From Nitrospirota bacterium (GTDB lineage Bacteria; Nitrospirota; UBA9217), in contig JAOUEV010000004.1 in the NCBI GenBank assembly GCA_029858565.1, forward strand, positions 62,001-126,000: a DNA stretch of 64,000 nt, in the 5' to 3' direction. The first letter of the stretch is position 1. Every line of letters starts with the position of its first letter. Positions 25,663 through 34,827 of this stretch are shown one piece after another. The position numbers and the translations under genes are program-made. The notes under the pieces were generated by a model. That model worked only from the letters and a program-made list of their open reading frames with translations. It was not told where the DNA came from and ran no database searches.

Positions 25663-26202
25663 TTGGTACCTCGTGACTATAATTGGACAAAGACGGTCGT
25701 TTTAACCGGTATCGTCGTTTTCACAGCATTCTTTTTTTTAGGCGAGACGCCATCAGCTCAGGAGCAAAAAGAGAAAAAGCCGCGCTTTGAACTGACGAGC
25801 ACGACGCTGCGCGATGGTAAAGCAAAACTTGAATGGCTTCTTCAGCAGGATGGCAAGCCATTTTCACTCTCCTGGTATAAAACGGCGGAATATGTTGCAA
25901 GTCTCAACAAGGACCGCCACGTCGGCTTTCGTGACTGGCGGATGCCTACGAGAGAGGAACTGCTTTCGCTTATCGATTATGCGAAAGGTGAAGGATTCGA
26001 TGGAAGCGCGGGGCGGGAGATGTTCGTGGTATTGCAAAAAATAGGACTTGCACATGTGCAGGACGAACACCTGTGGTCAGCTACCGACGATATGTACAAT
26101 GACCGCTTTGCCTGGGCTGTTGATATGAAGACCGGTGTTCCGGAACGGATCGAAAAACACCTGTATGAGAACGTCATTGTTGTACGAAAGATGAAAAAAT
26201 GA
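25663..26202 (+). CDS. DUF1566 (Lcl C-terminal) domain secreted protein
   Basis: A 179-residue protein starting at a TTG with a GAGG site upstream. A signal peptide or membrane anchor covers about residues 10-32. The rest is a DUF1566/Lcl-type domain, recognised by WYKTAEYVASLN, GFRDWRMPTREELLSLID and the late LWSATDD motifs. In Legionella the related Lcl domain binds glycans. The position at the head of an exopolysaccharide locus fits a carbohydrate-binding or adhesin-like role, but that is inference. Confidence 0.8.
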   Translation: MVPRDYNWTKTVVLTGIVVFTAFFFLGETPSAQEQKEKKPRFELTSTTLRDGKAKLEWLLQQDGKPFSLSWYKTAEYVASLNKDRHVGFRDWRMPTREELLSLIDYAKGEGFDGSAGREMFVVLQKIGLAHVQDEHLWSATDDMYNDRFAWAVDMKTGVPERIEKHLYENVIVVRKMKK

Positions 26203-26274
26203 TGCCCTCGGATACAGTGCGTGCACTATACTTATATGCTCAGTGCAGTGGCAGTTAGCAGGAAGGGGTGTGAG

Positions 26275-27513
26275 ATGCGCAGCTCTATAACAGACCGAAT
26301 AGCGAGATCTTTGTTAGATAGCATCCTTCAGGCGGTGCTGCTTTCATTCATAGTTGCTTCGGCGTCGGGAACAGCGCAGGCCAATACGGTTTTCGCTGGC
26401 AATATCAAGCTGATCGAAGGTGTCACTGAGAGCGAATATGTGAAGATCATTCGGCCTGGATTCACGAAGATACTCGCAGGCAAGCCTGGCGATGCGATTT
26501 TCGAAGGCGATACGATCAAGACCGATAAGGGAGTAAAGGTCCAGATCGAGCTGTCCGATCAGACCATTATTTCGATAGCGCCGAACGGAAACCTGCAGAT
26601 CGCCGGGTACATGGCTGAGCGGCCGGTTGCGCGCCGAAATACCGTGTTCAAGGTCATGAAAGGGACCATGCGATTCATTATTTCCAAGCTCTTCAAGTCG
26701 GACGGGAGCGGGGAGCGGTCATGGAAGGATTCGGCCGTGACGATCGAGACCCTGAACGCTGTTGCAGGTGTCCGGGGGACGGACTTTTTCACGGTCATTG
26801 GAGAGGCGGATGTGGAATTCTCCGTTATTGATGGAGTCGTCGGTGTCAGAAGCGCCCGACCGGGTGGCAACGGTGAAGTATTGGTAGGTGCGAACCAGAT
26901 GTCTATAACAAAAATGGGAGGGAAGCCGGGAAGACCGGAAGCGCTTAGTGCAGGGAGACGCGAGTTACTTCTCCGGATGACGACGCTTGACAAGGCGATG
27001 TCGCTCATGAATGATAAACTCGACAAAGCGTTGACAAAGAAAAAGAAGTATGACAAGAATGCCATTAAGCGGGATCTCGCCGCGGGAAAACCACTCTCAA
27101 CGGTCATTGATAATGCCGTTGCATCGGGAATGCCGATCGGGGAGGTCATATGCGCCACGATCGACGCCGGCGTAAATCCCGGGATCGTTGTCTATACCTG
27201 TATCCAGGAGGGATATTCAGCGAGCAAGGTTGTTGAAACCGCGATCACCTGCGGAGTAGCTCCCAATGTGGTCTTTATATCCGCGGTCTCCGCTGGCGCG
27301 GACCAGCAAGCTGTAATCACCGGTGCAGAGGGAGCAGGCATGCCACCAGCCACGATCGCGGGGACCCTTACGAATGCAACAGTGATGGATCTTGTGACGA
27401 TAAGCACGATCGTGGCGGCGATTCCCGTGACGCCGTCTACGGTGTTGCCGCCTGTGGTCGTCCCGATCGGAGGCGGAGGCGGCACTCCCTCGGCAAGCCC
27501 TTATGTACCTTGA
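26275..27513 (+). CDS. FecR-domain protein with eight tandem 14-residue repeats
   Basis: A 412-residue exported protein starting at the ATG at 26275 (AAGGGGTG upstream). A signal peptide (about 8-38) precedes a FecR-like domain (about 60-215) with the GDTIKT..., LSDQTIISIAPNG and TLNAVAGVRGTDF motifs. After a Lys-rich helix, residues 271-382 form eight consecutive units of exactly 14 residues, most starting with Gly and carrying Val/Ile at positions 7-8. The tail is Pro/Gly-rich and ends PYVP. FecR domains outside iron signalling are often periplasmic, near exopolysaccharide genes. No partner sigma factor is present. Confidence 0.8.
   Translation: MRSSITDRIARSLLDSILQAVLLSFIVASASGTAQANTVFAGNIKLIEGVTESEYVKIIRPGFTKILAGKPGDAIFEGDTIKTDKGVKVQIELSDQTIISIAPNGNLQIAGYMAERPVARRNTVFKVMKGTMRFIISKLFKSDGSGERSWKDSAVTIETLNAVAGVRGTDFFTVIGEADVEFSVIDGVVGVRSARPGGNGEVLVGANQMSITKMGGKPGRPEALSAGRRELLLRMTTLDKAMSLMNDKLDKALTKKKKYDKNAIKRDLAAGKPLSTVIDNAVASGMPIGEVICATIDAGVNPGIVVYTCIQEGYSASKVVETAITCGVAPNVVFISAVSAGADQQAVITGAEGAGMPPATIAGTLTNATVMDLVTISTIVAAIPVTPSTVLPPVVVPIGGGGGTPSASPYVP
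27085..27420 (+). repeat. Eight tandem 14-codon repeats inside the FecR-domain gene
   Basis: Units begin GKPLSTV, GMPIGEV, GVNPGIV, GYSASKV, GVAPNVV, GADQQAV, GMPPATI and TVMDLVT, each exactly 14 residues. The approximate consensus is G-hydrophobic-x-P/x-x-x-V-[IV]-x-x-A-[IV]-x-[AS]. Units differ at the DNA level, so the repeat is old rather than a recent expansion. Confidence 0.85.
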
Positions 27514-27590
27514 ACCATCAAGTGATGATCTTCCCGTAGTCAAAACAAAAAAGGTGATATTTAAACGCGTTGGTCGCGATAAATATAAAC

Positions 27591-28760
27591 ATGTCTCTGC
27601 TAAATTCTCTTATATACATACTTTGTTGTGTATTCGCGATCTCGCTGGCTCCACAGTTTGCAGGTAGCGCCCAAGCGCTTACCATTGGGAAATCCGAGAT
27701 TCACCCATTCGTTTCCGTGAAAGAGGTCTTTACGGACAATGTGTTCACGACATCGACGAACGAGAAACGGGACAATCTCACCTATTACACCCCGGGTATC
27801 AGCCTATCCTATCCATTCAGCGTGCATCGGTTCAATGCGAACTACAGCGCGATACTTACGCGGTATGATACTTATAAAGCGGAAAAGACCAATGATCAAC
27901 GGGCGCGGGGTGTTCTTGACCTGAAGTTCGGAAGTCGTTTCAGTCTGTCCTTGTCAGATGTGTTCGTCAAGGACCATGAACCTCGAAGTTCATCAACCAC
28001 GGGCTACATTGAGCGCTACCGGAATAACAGCGGTACGGCGTCCCTGATCTATCAACTCGTTGACCGATCGAAGGTTCAGATCGATTATTCAAAGATCTCC
28101 TGGAAGTTCCGAGACTCGACCTTTCGCGACCGGAAGGAAGACCTGGTTGCGGGATATCTTTATTATCGCTTTCTTCCCAAGACCTCCTTTTTCATTGAGT
28201 ACGACACCAAAAAGGTGGATTTCAGCGAGGCTACTACCCTCTATGACAATACGACGACAAGTGGTATAATCGGTCTTACTTGGGAAATCAACAGCCAGTC
28301 AAAGGGTACAATCAAGGGAGGCCGCACGGATAAGAAATTCAATGATCCGACAGTAAAGGACCACGATACATGGACTTCGTCGATCGACATAAGTCATGAA
28401 TTCACGAAATATACGTCGATCATGATCATAGGTCAGCGCATCATCAACGAATCCAACCGGATCGGTGCCCGTTTCTCGATTGTCACCGGGGGCTATGGCG
28501 AGGTGGTTCATCGCTTTGGACATCATTTGTCAGCGCTGATTCATGGGTCCCGGGGAACGGATGTCTATCCTGATATCTTCACTCCGGAGATGGTTGCGCG
28601 GAATGACAGCAACGCCAGCGGAGGCCTTGGGCTGAAATACCTTGTTCGTGACTGGATCGAGCTGTCAGGGGATTATACTGTCCGCTCACGGGATTCCAAT
28701 TTCGGCGCGGCTAATTTCCGTGAGCACCAATACAGTGTGATGCTGTCTGCGACGTTGTAG
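27591..28760 (+). CDS. Outer-membrane beta-barrel protein of the polysaccharide locus
   Basis: A 389-residue protein with a signal peptide (about 1-30), then a chain of amphipathic strands with many Tyr/Arg/Thr residues and an aliphatic/aromatic C-terminus (QYSVMLSATL). It looks like the outer-membrane barrels (EpsL or BBP2 type) that accompany exopolysaccharide export genes. FVSVKEVFTDNVF near the start of the mature protein is typical of that group. The ATG at 27591 lacks a good ribosome site; a TTG at 27570 is the alternative. Confidence 0.8.
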   Translation: MSLLNSLIYILCCVFAISLAPQFAGSAQALTIGKSEIHPFVSVKEVFTDNVFTTSTNEKRDNLTYYTPGISLSYPFSVHRFNANYSAILTRYDTYKAEKTNDQRARGVLDLKFGSRFSLSLSDVFVKDHEPRSSSTTGYIERYRNNSGTASLIYQLVDRSKVQIDYSKISWKFRDSTFRDRKEDLVAGYLYYRFLPKTSFFIEYDTKKVDFSEATTLYDNTTTSGIIGLTWEINSQSKGTIKGGRTDKKFNDPTVKDHDTWTSSIDISHEFTKYTSIMIIGQRIINESNRIGARFSIVTGGYGEVVHRFGHHLSALIHGSRGTDVYPDIFTPEMVARNDSNASGGLGLKYLVRDWIELSGDYTVRSRDSNFGAANFREHQYSVMLSATL

Positions 28761-28864
28761 ATCGTATGCTGCCGGGCTCGGAGAGGGCAGTCTCTCAGGC
28801 GGAGGGGAAAAGATGCCGCCTTGGTGGTTTCCTCAGGGCCGTTCAGCGATGCCAACGAGTGAAC

Positions 28865-29515
28865 ATGTACAGGTATATTCTGCCGCATATTATCATTTGC
28901 TATTTCCTGATGCCGGTTGCCGATGTCGCCTGGAGTTGCGAGGAAAGTTCCTGCGCGGGAACGATAACGAGATTGAGGGGAAGTGTTGTTGTTTTGAGAC
29001 CTGGTAATGGTGAACAGGGGATGGCGCGCGAAGGGACCTGTATATGTGTAAGTGACAAGATTGTTGCCGGTCAGACAGGACGTGCCCAATTGACGCTCAA
29101 TGACGGAGCATTTCTCGAGCTAGGCAACTCCACGACGGTACGGATCAACCAGTATTTCTTCGATGCGCAAAAAAGGACCAGAACTGTCAGGGGCAGGGTG
29201 CTCACGGGATCTGTCCGTGTCGTGCTCTTTGAAGAGATCGATTCTGGATCTCTGTTCTATCTTGAAACAGAGCATGCGGCACTGATGGCAGCCCGGACCG
29301 CGGATTTTGTGGTGGATGTTACGGCAGACGAAACGACGGTGACTGTGCTGAGAGGATCGGCACAGATCAAGAACGCACTTGCGTATGTGATCGGAAGTGA
29401 GCGCGCCGGGAAGAACACCCGGGTCGTAGTGAGAAGGAAGGAATCGCCCCATTCCCCTGCTGCCTTGTCCGCAGAGGAACGGCGCACACTTTTGAAAAAG
29501 TATACGACGTATTAG
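28865..29515 (+). CDS. Second FecR-domain protein
   Basis: A 216-residue exported protein. After a signal peptide (about 1-23) it has a FecR-like domain: GTITRLRGSVVVL, VSDKIVAGQTGRAQLTLNDGA and a later ARTADFVVDV segment. Four cysteines lie near the mature N-terminus and may form disulfides. It is shorter than the FecR protein at 26275 and lacks the 14-residue repeats. It lies between the barrel gene and the Wza-like exporter gene, so a periplasmic scaffolding role in export is plausible. Confidence 0.75.
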   Translation: MYRYILPHIIICYFLMPVADVAWSCEESSCAGTITRLRGSVVVLRPGNGEQGMAREGTCICVSDKIVAGQTGRAQLTLNDGAFLELGNSTTVRINQYFFDAQKRTRTVRGRVLTGSVRVVLFEEIDSGSLFYLETEHAALMAARTADFVVDVTADETTVTVLRGSAQIKNALAYVIGSERAGKNTRVVVRRKESPHSPAALSAEERRTLLKKYTTY

Positions 29516-29548
29516 CAGTATTATCACTGCAGGGTGGAACTGATCATT

Positions 29549-30349
29549 ATGCGATACTTACTAACGATCTGCCTGCTTTTCCTCGCCGGAGGACAGGCGA
29601 TTGCACAACAGGAATATGTTGTAGGCGAAGGCGACCTGCTCCGTATCATCGTCTATGACAATCAGGATCTGACGACGGAAGCACGAGTCGGAGGGGACGG
29701 GAGGATCACCTTTCCCCTGTTGGGCGAAGTGACCGTGAGCGGTCTTGCGGTAATGGCCGCAGAAAAGGCTATAGCGGACCGTCTGTCGGAAGGTTATATC
29801 ATCCATCCGCAGGTCTCTATCTTTGTGGTCGAATATAAGAGCAAGAAGGTGACCATGTTAGGCGAGGTGGGGAAGCCGGGCATTGTTGTTCTCCGGGGGG
29901 CGTCAACACTCATGGAGGTTATTTCCGACGCAGGAGGCATTACCACCAGTGCCGGCGAGGCGATCATCATCCAAAGAAAGAATTCACAGCCAGTCGCTGA
30001 CAAGCGCAACCAGGATGATATCAAGATTCTTATAGACATCAGGAAGCTTTTTGAAGAGGGAGATCCGGCTGCGAACGTTCCTGTCCTGAATGGCGACTCC
30101 GTCTATGTCCCGCGTGCGGCATTCGTCTATGTGAACGGAGAAGTCAAGAATCCGGGCGCGTACAAGATCACGAAGGGGTTGACAGTACTTAAAGCCATTA
30201 CTCTTGCCGGCGGATTCACACCAAAAGCGAGCGAACGACGGACCCGGATCATCCGGAAAGGTACCAGCGGGGAGACCTCGACGCGAGCTAAGATGAACGA
30301 TCTGATCCTGCCTGATGATATTATTCTAGTGCCGGAAAGTTATTTCTAG
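29549..30349 (+). CDS. Polysaccharide export protein, Wza/SLBB family
   Basis: A 266-residue protein with a signal peptide (about 1-20), then the Poly_export motif (YVVGEGDLLRIIVYDNQDL) and two SLBB domains (from about 100 and 190; VTMLGEVGKPGIVVL and VYVNGEVKNPGAYKI). These proteins form the outer-membrane or periplasmic channel for capsule and EPS. There is no lipobox cysteine, so unlike Wza it may not be a lipoprotein and could rely on the neighbouring barrel protein to cross the outer membrane. A GTG at 29534 is an alternative start. Confidence 0.92.
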   Translation: MRYLLTICLLFLAGGQAIAQQEYVVGEGDLLRIIVYDNQDLTTEARVGGDGRITFPLLGEVTVSGLAVMAAEKAIADRLSEGYIIHPQVSIFVVEYKSKKVTMLGEVGKPGIVVLRGASTLMEVISDAGGITTSAGEAIIIQRKNSQPVADKRNQDDIKILIDIRKLFEEGDPAANVPVLNGDSVYVPRAAFVYVNGEVKNPGAYKITKGLTVLKAITLAGGFTPKASERRTRIIRKGTSGETSTRAKMNDLILPDDIILVPESYF

Positions 30350-30384
30350 CCGGCAAGGTTGCAATTCAGGAGAGGTGGGGCATC

Positions 30385-30864
30385 ATGCAAACGCAGGAAC
30401 AGGAAGTTCATCTGCTCGATTACTGGAGGGTGCTGGTCAAGCGACGCCAGATCGCATTGACGTTCTTTGCTATCCTAGTGGGGCTCGTGGCGCTGTATTC
30501 GATCATCGCAACGCCGATCTACCGGGGCACTACCCAGATCCTTCTAGAGCTGGAGAAAAATCCCGTTATGACATTTACCGAGGGCGGCGGGGCCTTCATC
30601 CAGATGCGGGAGTCCTCTGAGTTCTATAAGACACAGATCGAGATACTCGGAAGCCGCTCCTTCGGTGACCGTGTGGTACGGAAGCTCCAACTGGACAAGA
30701 ACCCCTATTTCCTTGCACGCAAGGAAAAGATCGCTGGAGGCATCCTAGAATGGATTGCAAAGCATGCTAGGTCCTTTTTCTCCGGAAGGGAAAAGCGCAG
30801 AATCCTATTCAACTGGCAAGTGTCCGTGAAGAAGCCGATGCGTCGATCACCACCGACATCCTGA
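30385..30864 (+). CDS. N-terminal part of a Wzc-like chain-length/tyrosine kinase protein (frameshifted)
   Basis: The 159 codons encode a Wzz domain: a cytosolic start, a membrane helix (about 25-45) and a periplasmic region with ILLELEKNP. From about residue 133 the reading becomes unlike the family, and it stops at 30864. The correct continuation (KAQNPIQLASVREE and onward) is in another frame and runs straight into the gene at 30870. One missing base near 30777-30792 explains this. The intact protein would be about 740 residues. Confidence 0.85.
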   Translation: MQTQEQEVHLLDYWRVLVKRRQIALTFFAILVGLVALYSIIATPIYRGTTQILLELEKNPVMTFTEGGGAFIQMRESSEFYKTQIEILGSRSFGDRVVRKLQLDKNPYFLARKEKIAGGILEWIAKHARSFFSGREKRRILFNWQVSVKKPMRRSPPTS

Positions 30865-30869
30865 AAAAT

Positions 30870-32618
30870 ATGGAGGTTGAGATCGGCAAGGGAAGCAACA
30901 TTCTGAAGATCTCATATTCGTCCGAGAACCCCACCGTCGCCGCGGCCATGGCAAACGGCATCGCGAACAGTTATATCGAGCATTCTCTGGACATTCGGGT
31001 AAAGCCGTTCCGGGATGCGGTGGAATGGCTGTCTGCGCGCATGGTCGAATCACGCGCCAAAGTGGAGGATTCAGAAAGGATCGTTCAGGGATACAAAGAG
31101 GTGAAAGGGATCGTTTCGTTTGAGGGCAAAGAGAATGTAATTACCCAGAAACTTCAGGAACTCGTGACCCAGCTGGTGCAAACGGAAAGTAAGAGGCAGG
31201 AGTCCGAGGTCCGCTATCAGCAGATAGAATCTGTGATCGAAAAACCGGAACTGCTGGCCACAGTGCCGGATATCATGAACAACATCGTGATACAGGGACT
31301 GCGGAACGAGGAACTCACGATGCACAAGAGGATCTCCGAGCTGTCAGACAAATACGGTCCCAAGCATCCCCAGATGATCAAGGCGAGGACGGAGCTGGAA
31401 GCGATCCGGCGCAATCTGTTGTCCGAGGCCCGCAAAATGCTGAAAGCCGCTCGTGCGGACCTCGATATCGCACGGGGGCGGGAACGTTCCCTGCGAAAGG
31501 CCATCGACGACCAGAAAAGGGAAGTGCTCGATCTCAGCAGGAAGGCGATCGAGTATGAGGTCATCGCGGGCGAAGCCGTGAGCAACAGGCAGTTCTATGA
31601 ACTTCTGCTCAAAAAGCTCCAGGAAGCGTCGCTTTCCAGCGGTATCATCGCGACCAACGTGCAGGTCGTTGACGGCGCAACGGTTCCTGATGCACCTGCA
31701 TCCCCTCGAAAGTTATTGAATATCCTGATAGCCTCTGTGTTCGGTCTGTTCGGCGGTGTTTTTATGGCGTTCTTTGTAGAGTATCTCGACGACAGCATCA
31801 AAACGCCCGATGACATCGAGAGCGTTCTTTCGGTGCCTTTCCTCGGCTATGTTCCCGCAACGACCCAGGAGGAAGGGCCGATCTACATGTTCTCGGGACC
31901 CCGCGCCGCGATCGCGGAGTCCTACCGGACAATCCGTACCAGCATTATGTTGTCGTCCACTTTGGAAAAACCGCTGCAGGTCCTTCTGGTGACCAGTTCC
32001 ACGCCGAACGAAGGTAAAACCACTACAGCAGCGAACCTGGCGGTCGCCATGGCCCAGATGGGCGAGCGGGTGCTGTTGATCGACACGGACATGCGGCGGC
32101 ATAACCTGCACAAAGTGTATGGGATTGACAACCTGATCGGCATCAGCGATCTGATCATCGATCACGCAAACCTGGATATGGCGTGCCGTACGCTTTCGCA
32201 TATTCCGAACTTCAGCGTCATTACAGGCGGGACGCTCACGCCGAACCCGTCGGAACTACTCGGTTCGAACAGTATGAAGGAGGCTGTTGCGATGCTCCGG
32301 GCGCGCTATGACCGCATCATCCTGGACTCGCCACCCGTGATGGCGTTCTCCGACTCCCTGGTCCTGTCGCGTCTTGCCGACGGCGTCATTTTCGTCGTAT
32401 GGGGAGGCGTGACATCGCGGGGGCATATCCAAAAGTCGCTCAATGCGATCGCGGGTGTCGGCACCCGCCTGCTGGGAATCGTGCTGAACAATGTGAAGAT
32501 AACGGCCAAGGCCTATTCCTATTACCATCCCTATTACAACTACTACTATTACGGCGAGCACCGCGAGGGTGAGGACAAGGGCAAGAGCAAGAAACGGTCG
32601 GTCTTCCGGAAAGGATGA
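30870..32618 (+). CDS. C-terminal part of Wzc-like protein: GNVR segment and BY-kinase domain
   Basis: A 582-codon open frame. It holds the second half of the Wzz/GNVR periplasmic region with long coiled coils (about 60-230), a membrane helix (about 283-305) and a cytosolic bacterial tyrosine kinase. Kinase motifs are Walker A STPNEGKTT near 376, Walker A' VLLIDTDMRR near 402 and Walker B RIILDSPP near 485. The C-terminus has the autophosphorylated tyrosine cluster (HPYYNYYYYGEH). It controls polymer length and export by phosphorylation cycles. The family-like reading extends upstream of the first Met, so it is the continuation of the gene at 30385. Confidence 0.9.
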   Translation: MEVEIGKGSNILKISYSSENPTVAAAMANGIANSYIEHSLDIRVKPFRDAVEWLSARMVESRAKVEDSERIVQGYKEVKGIVSFEGKENVITQKLQELVTQLVQTESKRQESEVRYQQIESVIEKPELLATVPDIMNNIVIQGLRNEELTMHKRISELSDKYGPKHPQMIKARTELEAIRRNLLSEARKMLKAARADLDIARGRERSLRKAIDDQKREVLDLSRKAIEYEVIAGEAVSNRQFYELLLKKLQEASLSSGIIATNVQVVDGATVPDAPASPRKLLNILIASVFGLFGGVFMAFFVEYLDDSIKTPDDIESVLSVPFLGYVPATTQEEGPIYMFSGPRAAIAESYRTIRTSIMLSSTLEKPLQVLLVTSSTPNEGKTTTAANLAVAMAQMGERVLLIDTDMRRHNLHKVYGIDNLIGISDLIIDHANLDMACRTLSHIPNFSVITGGTLTPNPSELLGSNSMKEAVAMLRARYDRIILDSPPVMAFSDSLVLSRLADGVIFVVWGGVTSRGHIQKSLNAIAGVGTRLLGIVLNNVKITAKAYSYYHPYYNYYYYGEHREGEDKGKSKKRSVFRKG

Positions 32619-33397
32619 TCGACCTGCACTGTCATATCCTTCCGGGCATTGACGACGGTCCGGCGACGATGGGCGAATCGCTGGATATGTGCCGGATCGC
32701 TTACGAGGATGGCATCCGGACGATCGTCGCGACGCCTCACTTCATGCGGGGGGAGCAGGAGTATCTTCCGTCGCGGGTCAGGGCGGAGTTCGAGGCCCTG
32801 GTGACGGAAGTGTGTAGGCAGGGGATCGGGATCGATCTCCTGCTGGGGGCTGACGTCGCGGTCACGCCGGAAACGCCGCTCTATCTGCGGCAGGTCCCGC
32901 AGCTGACACTGAACGGCACGGGCAGGTATTTCCTTGCCGAACTCCCCCATGAAGCCGTTCCTCTGAACTGGGACCGGTTCCTGCTTGCCATGGCACAGCA
33001 GGGGATGGTTCCGATCCTGACGCACCCTGAGCGGCATCGATGGTTCCTGAAGCGTCCTGACGCTTTATACGATTTTGTCGGCGGCGGAGGCCTGGTCCAG
33101 GTGACAGCGATGAGCCTTACCGGAGAGAACGGGGAAGAGGTGCGCCGATTCTGCTGCTCCCTGCTGCAACGGGCCCTGGCACATGTGATCGCGACGGATG
33201 CCCATGCGCCGGCAGGCCGAGCCCCGCTCCTTGCAAAGGCGGTGGATGCTGCCGCACGGGTGATCGGCGCGGAAGAAGCGTATCGCATGGCATCGGAGAC
33301 GCCCCGAAGGATCCTGCGGGGGGAGATGCTGGACCTGGCGGGGCCGAGGAGAGTGCAGGAAAGGGTTCCATGGTACAGGAGACTGCTCGGCGCGTGA
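32615..33397 (+). CDS. CpsB/YwqE-type tyrosine-protein phosphatase (PHP family)
   Basis: A 260-residue metal-dependent phosphatase. The PHP motif DLHCHILPGIDDGP (His5, His7) and later TPHF, LTHPER and ATDAHA segments supply the metal ligands. It removes phosphate from the tyrosine tail of the Wzc-like kinase, closing the control cycle. The ATG overlaps the kinase stop (ATGA), which suggests translational coupling. The normal length is about 250. Confidence 0.93.
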   Translation: MIDLHCHILPGIDDGPATMGESLDMCRIAYEDGIRTIVATPHFMRGEQEYLPSRVRAEFEALVTEVCRQGIGIDLLLGADVAVTPETPLYLRQVPQLTLNGTGRYFLAELPHEAVPLNWDRFLLAMAQQGMVPILTHPERHRWFLKRPDALYDFVGGGGLVQVTAMSLTGENGEEVRRFCCSLLQRALAHVIATDAHAPAGRAPLLAKAVDAAARVIGAEEAYRMASETPRRILRGEMLDLAGPRRVQERVPWYRRLLGA

Positions 33398-34827
33398 GTG
33401 AGAAGGACGGCCGGACCGGGTATGACCGGATCATCGAAGGCGGGGTGCAGGTCCTCGTCGTGGCAACGCCATTGGCCTTCGGCACGGTCCATGACTGGTC
33501 GTCGTCGGTCATGGAGATCATTGTATTCATAGTCTTCGGCGCATGGTCCGTGAAGTCGGGACTACGGTTCGGTGCGGGAATGTCGTGGCCGCTGCTGGCG
33601 CTCCTTACCGCTGGACTGACCCTTCCGCTTCTCCAGATCGTCCCGCTTCCCGCCGGGATCGTCCGGCTGGTCTCGCCGTCCCTCGTAGACCTGTATACGC
33701 AGGTTGGCGCGCCGGGGCAGGAGGGGTGGATGCCGCTTAGCATGAATACCCGCGCCACGATCGAGGAATGGTTCCGGATCACGGCGTACGTCCTGATCTT
33801 CATCGTTGTCGCCAGTCATTATACGACGACTGGGCAGGTGAAGAAGCTCTGCAGGACGATCGTGGCGGTTGGAGCGTTCCTCACGGTCTTCGCGGCACTG
33901 CAATTCGCAACCTGGAACGGCAAGCTGTACTGGGTCTTCCCGGTCCGGGAGGAGCTTGCAGCGGCCGGGCACCGGTTCTGGGGGCCGTACATTAACCGGA
34001 ACCACTTTGCAGGCTATCTGGCGATGGTCGTGCCGATAGCGTATGCACTGTTTCTCCATAGGATCGCCGTGAAGCAGCAGGCTTCGTCGCGACAGTCACA
34101 GGGCTTTACGCAGCAGCTGCTGATACTTACCTCCAGCGTTTCGCTGACCGTGATGGGGCTGTCATCGATCGCGATGATCGCGGCCATATTCGGGAGCTTC
34201 TCCCGGGGAGGCATCGTCGCTTTTACCGCTGGTACGGCATGCTTTTCCTTGATGGTCCTGTCGCGCCGATCGACGCGGAGTGTGGCAGGAGCGTTCGCGC
34301 CGATTGCTGCGATTCTCCTGGTCAGCATCATGGCCCTCCTGTGGCCCCGCGTGGAGCACCGATTCGAAGCGATCACGGACGTGGAGAGGATAAAACGTTT
34401 CGATATCTGGAAGGACGCCGGCGGCATACTGTATGATTTCCCGATCCTCGGGACCGGCTTGGGAACGTTCCGGTTCGCCTATCCCCGTTACCAGACGGAG
34501 AACACGGCGCTGCAGTTCGATCATGCGGAAAATGACTATCTGGAACTCGCCACGGAGCTCGGGAGCGCGGGTGTTCTGCTAGCGCTGGGAACAGCAGCCG
34601 CGTATCTGGGGGCGGTGTATCCGGCATGGAGACAGCGGAAGAACAGGTTCGTCCTGCTTCTGACAGCTGGTGGGATCGCTTCCTGCTGTGCTCTGGCTGT
34701 CCACGGCGCAGTGGACTTCAATTTCCGGATCCCGGCGAACGCTCTTCTCTTCAGTATCATCGCCGGTATCACGATAGCGACCGCCAGGAACGTGCGCAGC
34801 GCGAAAAGGCGTGATCATGCGGTCTGA
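33370..34827 (+). CDS. O-antigen ligase/polymerase family protein (Wzy_C domain)
   Basis: A 485-residue protein with about 12 membrane helices. The large periplasmic loop and the Wzy_C signature region (FWGPYINRNHFAGYLAM and later GTGLGTFRFAYPRYQ, with D-HAENDYLELATELG) are those of the O-antigen ligase/polymerase superfamily. It may polymerise repeat units or ligate the polymer. A second, different polymerase-like protein is encoded at 41438. It overlaps the phosphatase gene by 28 bp. Confidence 0.88.
   Translation: MVQETARRVSEKDGRTGYDRIIEGGVQVLVVATPLAFGTVHDWSSSVMEIIVFIVFGAWSVKSGLRFGAGMSWPLLALLTAGLTLPLLQIVPLPAGIVRLVSPSLVDLYTQVGAPGQEGWMPLSMNTRATIEEWFRITAYVLIFIVVASHYTTTGQVKKLCRTIVAVGAFLTVFAALQFATWNGKLYWVFPVREELAAAGHRFWGPYINRNHFAGYLAMVVPIAYALFLHRIAVKQQASSRQSQGFTQQLLILTSSVSLTVMGLSSIAMIAAIFGSFSRGGIVAFTAGTACFSLMVLSRRSTRSVAGAFAPIAAILLVSIMALLWPRVEHRFEAITDVERIKRFDIWKDAGGILYDFPILGTGLGTFRFAYPRYQTENTALQFDHAENDYLELATELGSAGVLLALGTAAAYLGAVYPAWRQRKNRFVLLLTAGGIASCCALAVHGAVDFNFRIPANALLFSIIAGITIATARNVRSAKRRDHAV

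Noticed and set aside
30770-30870. Programmed -1 ribosomal frameshift in the Wzc-like gene
   Set aside because: No X XXY YYZ slippery heptamer lies in the zero frame, and Wzc-family genes are not known to use frameshifting; a lost base is simpler.
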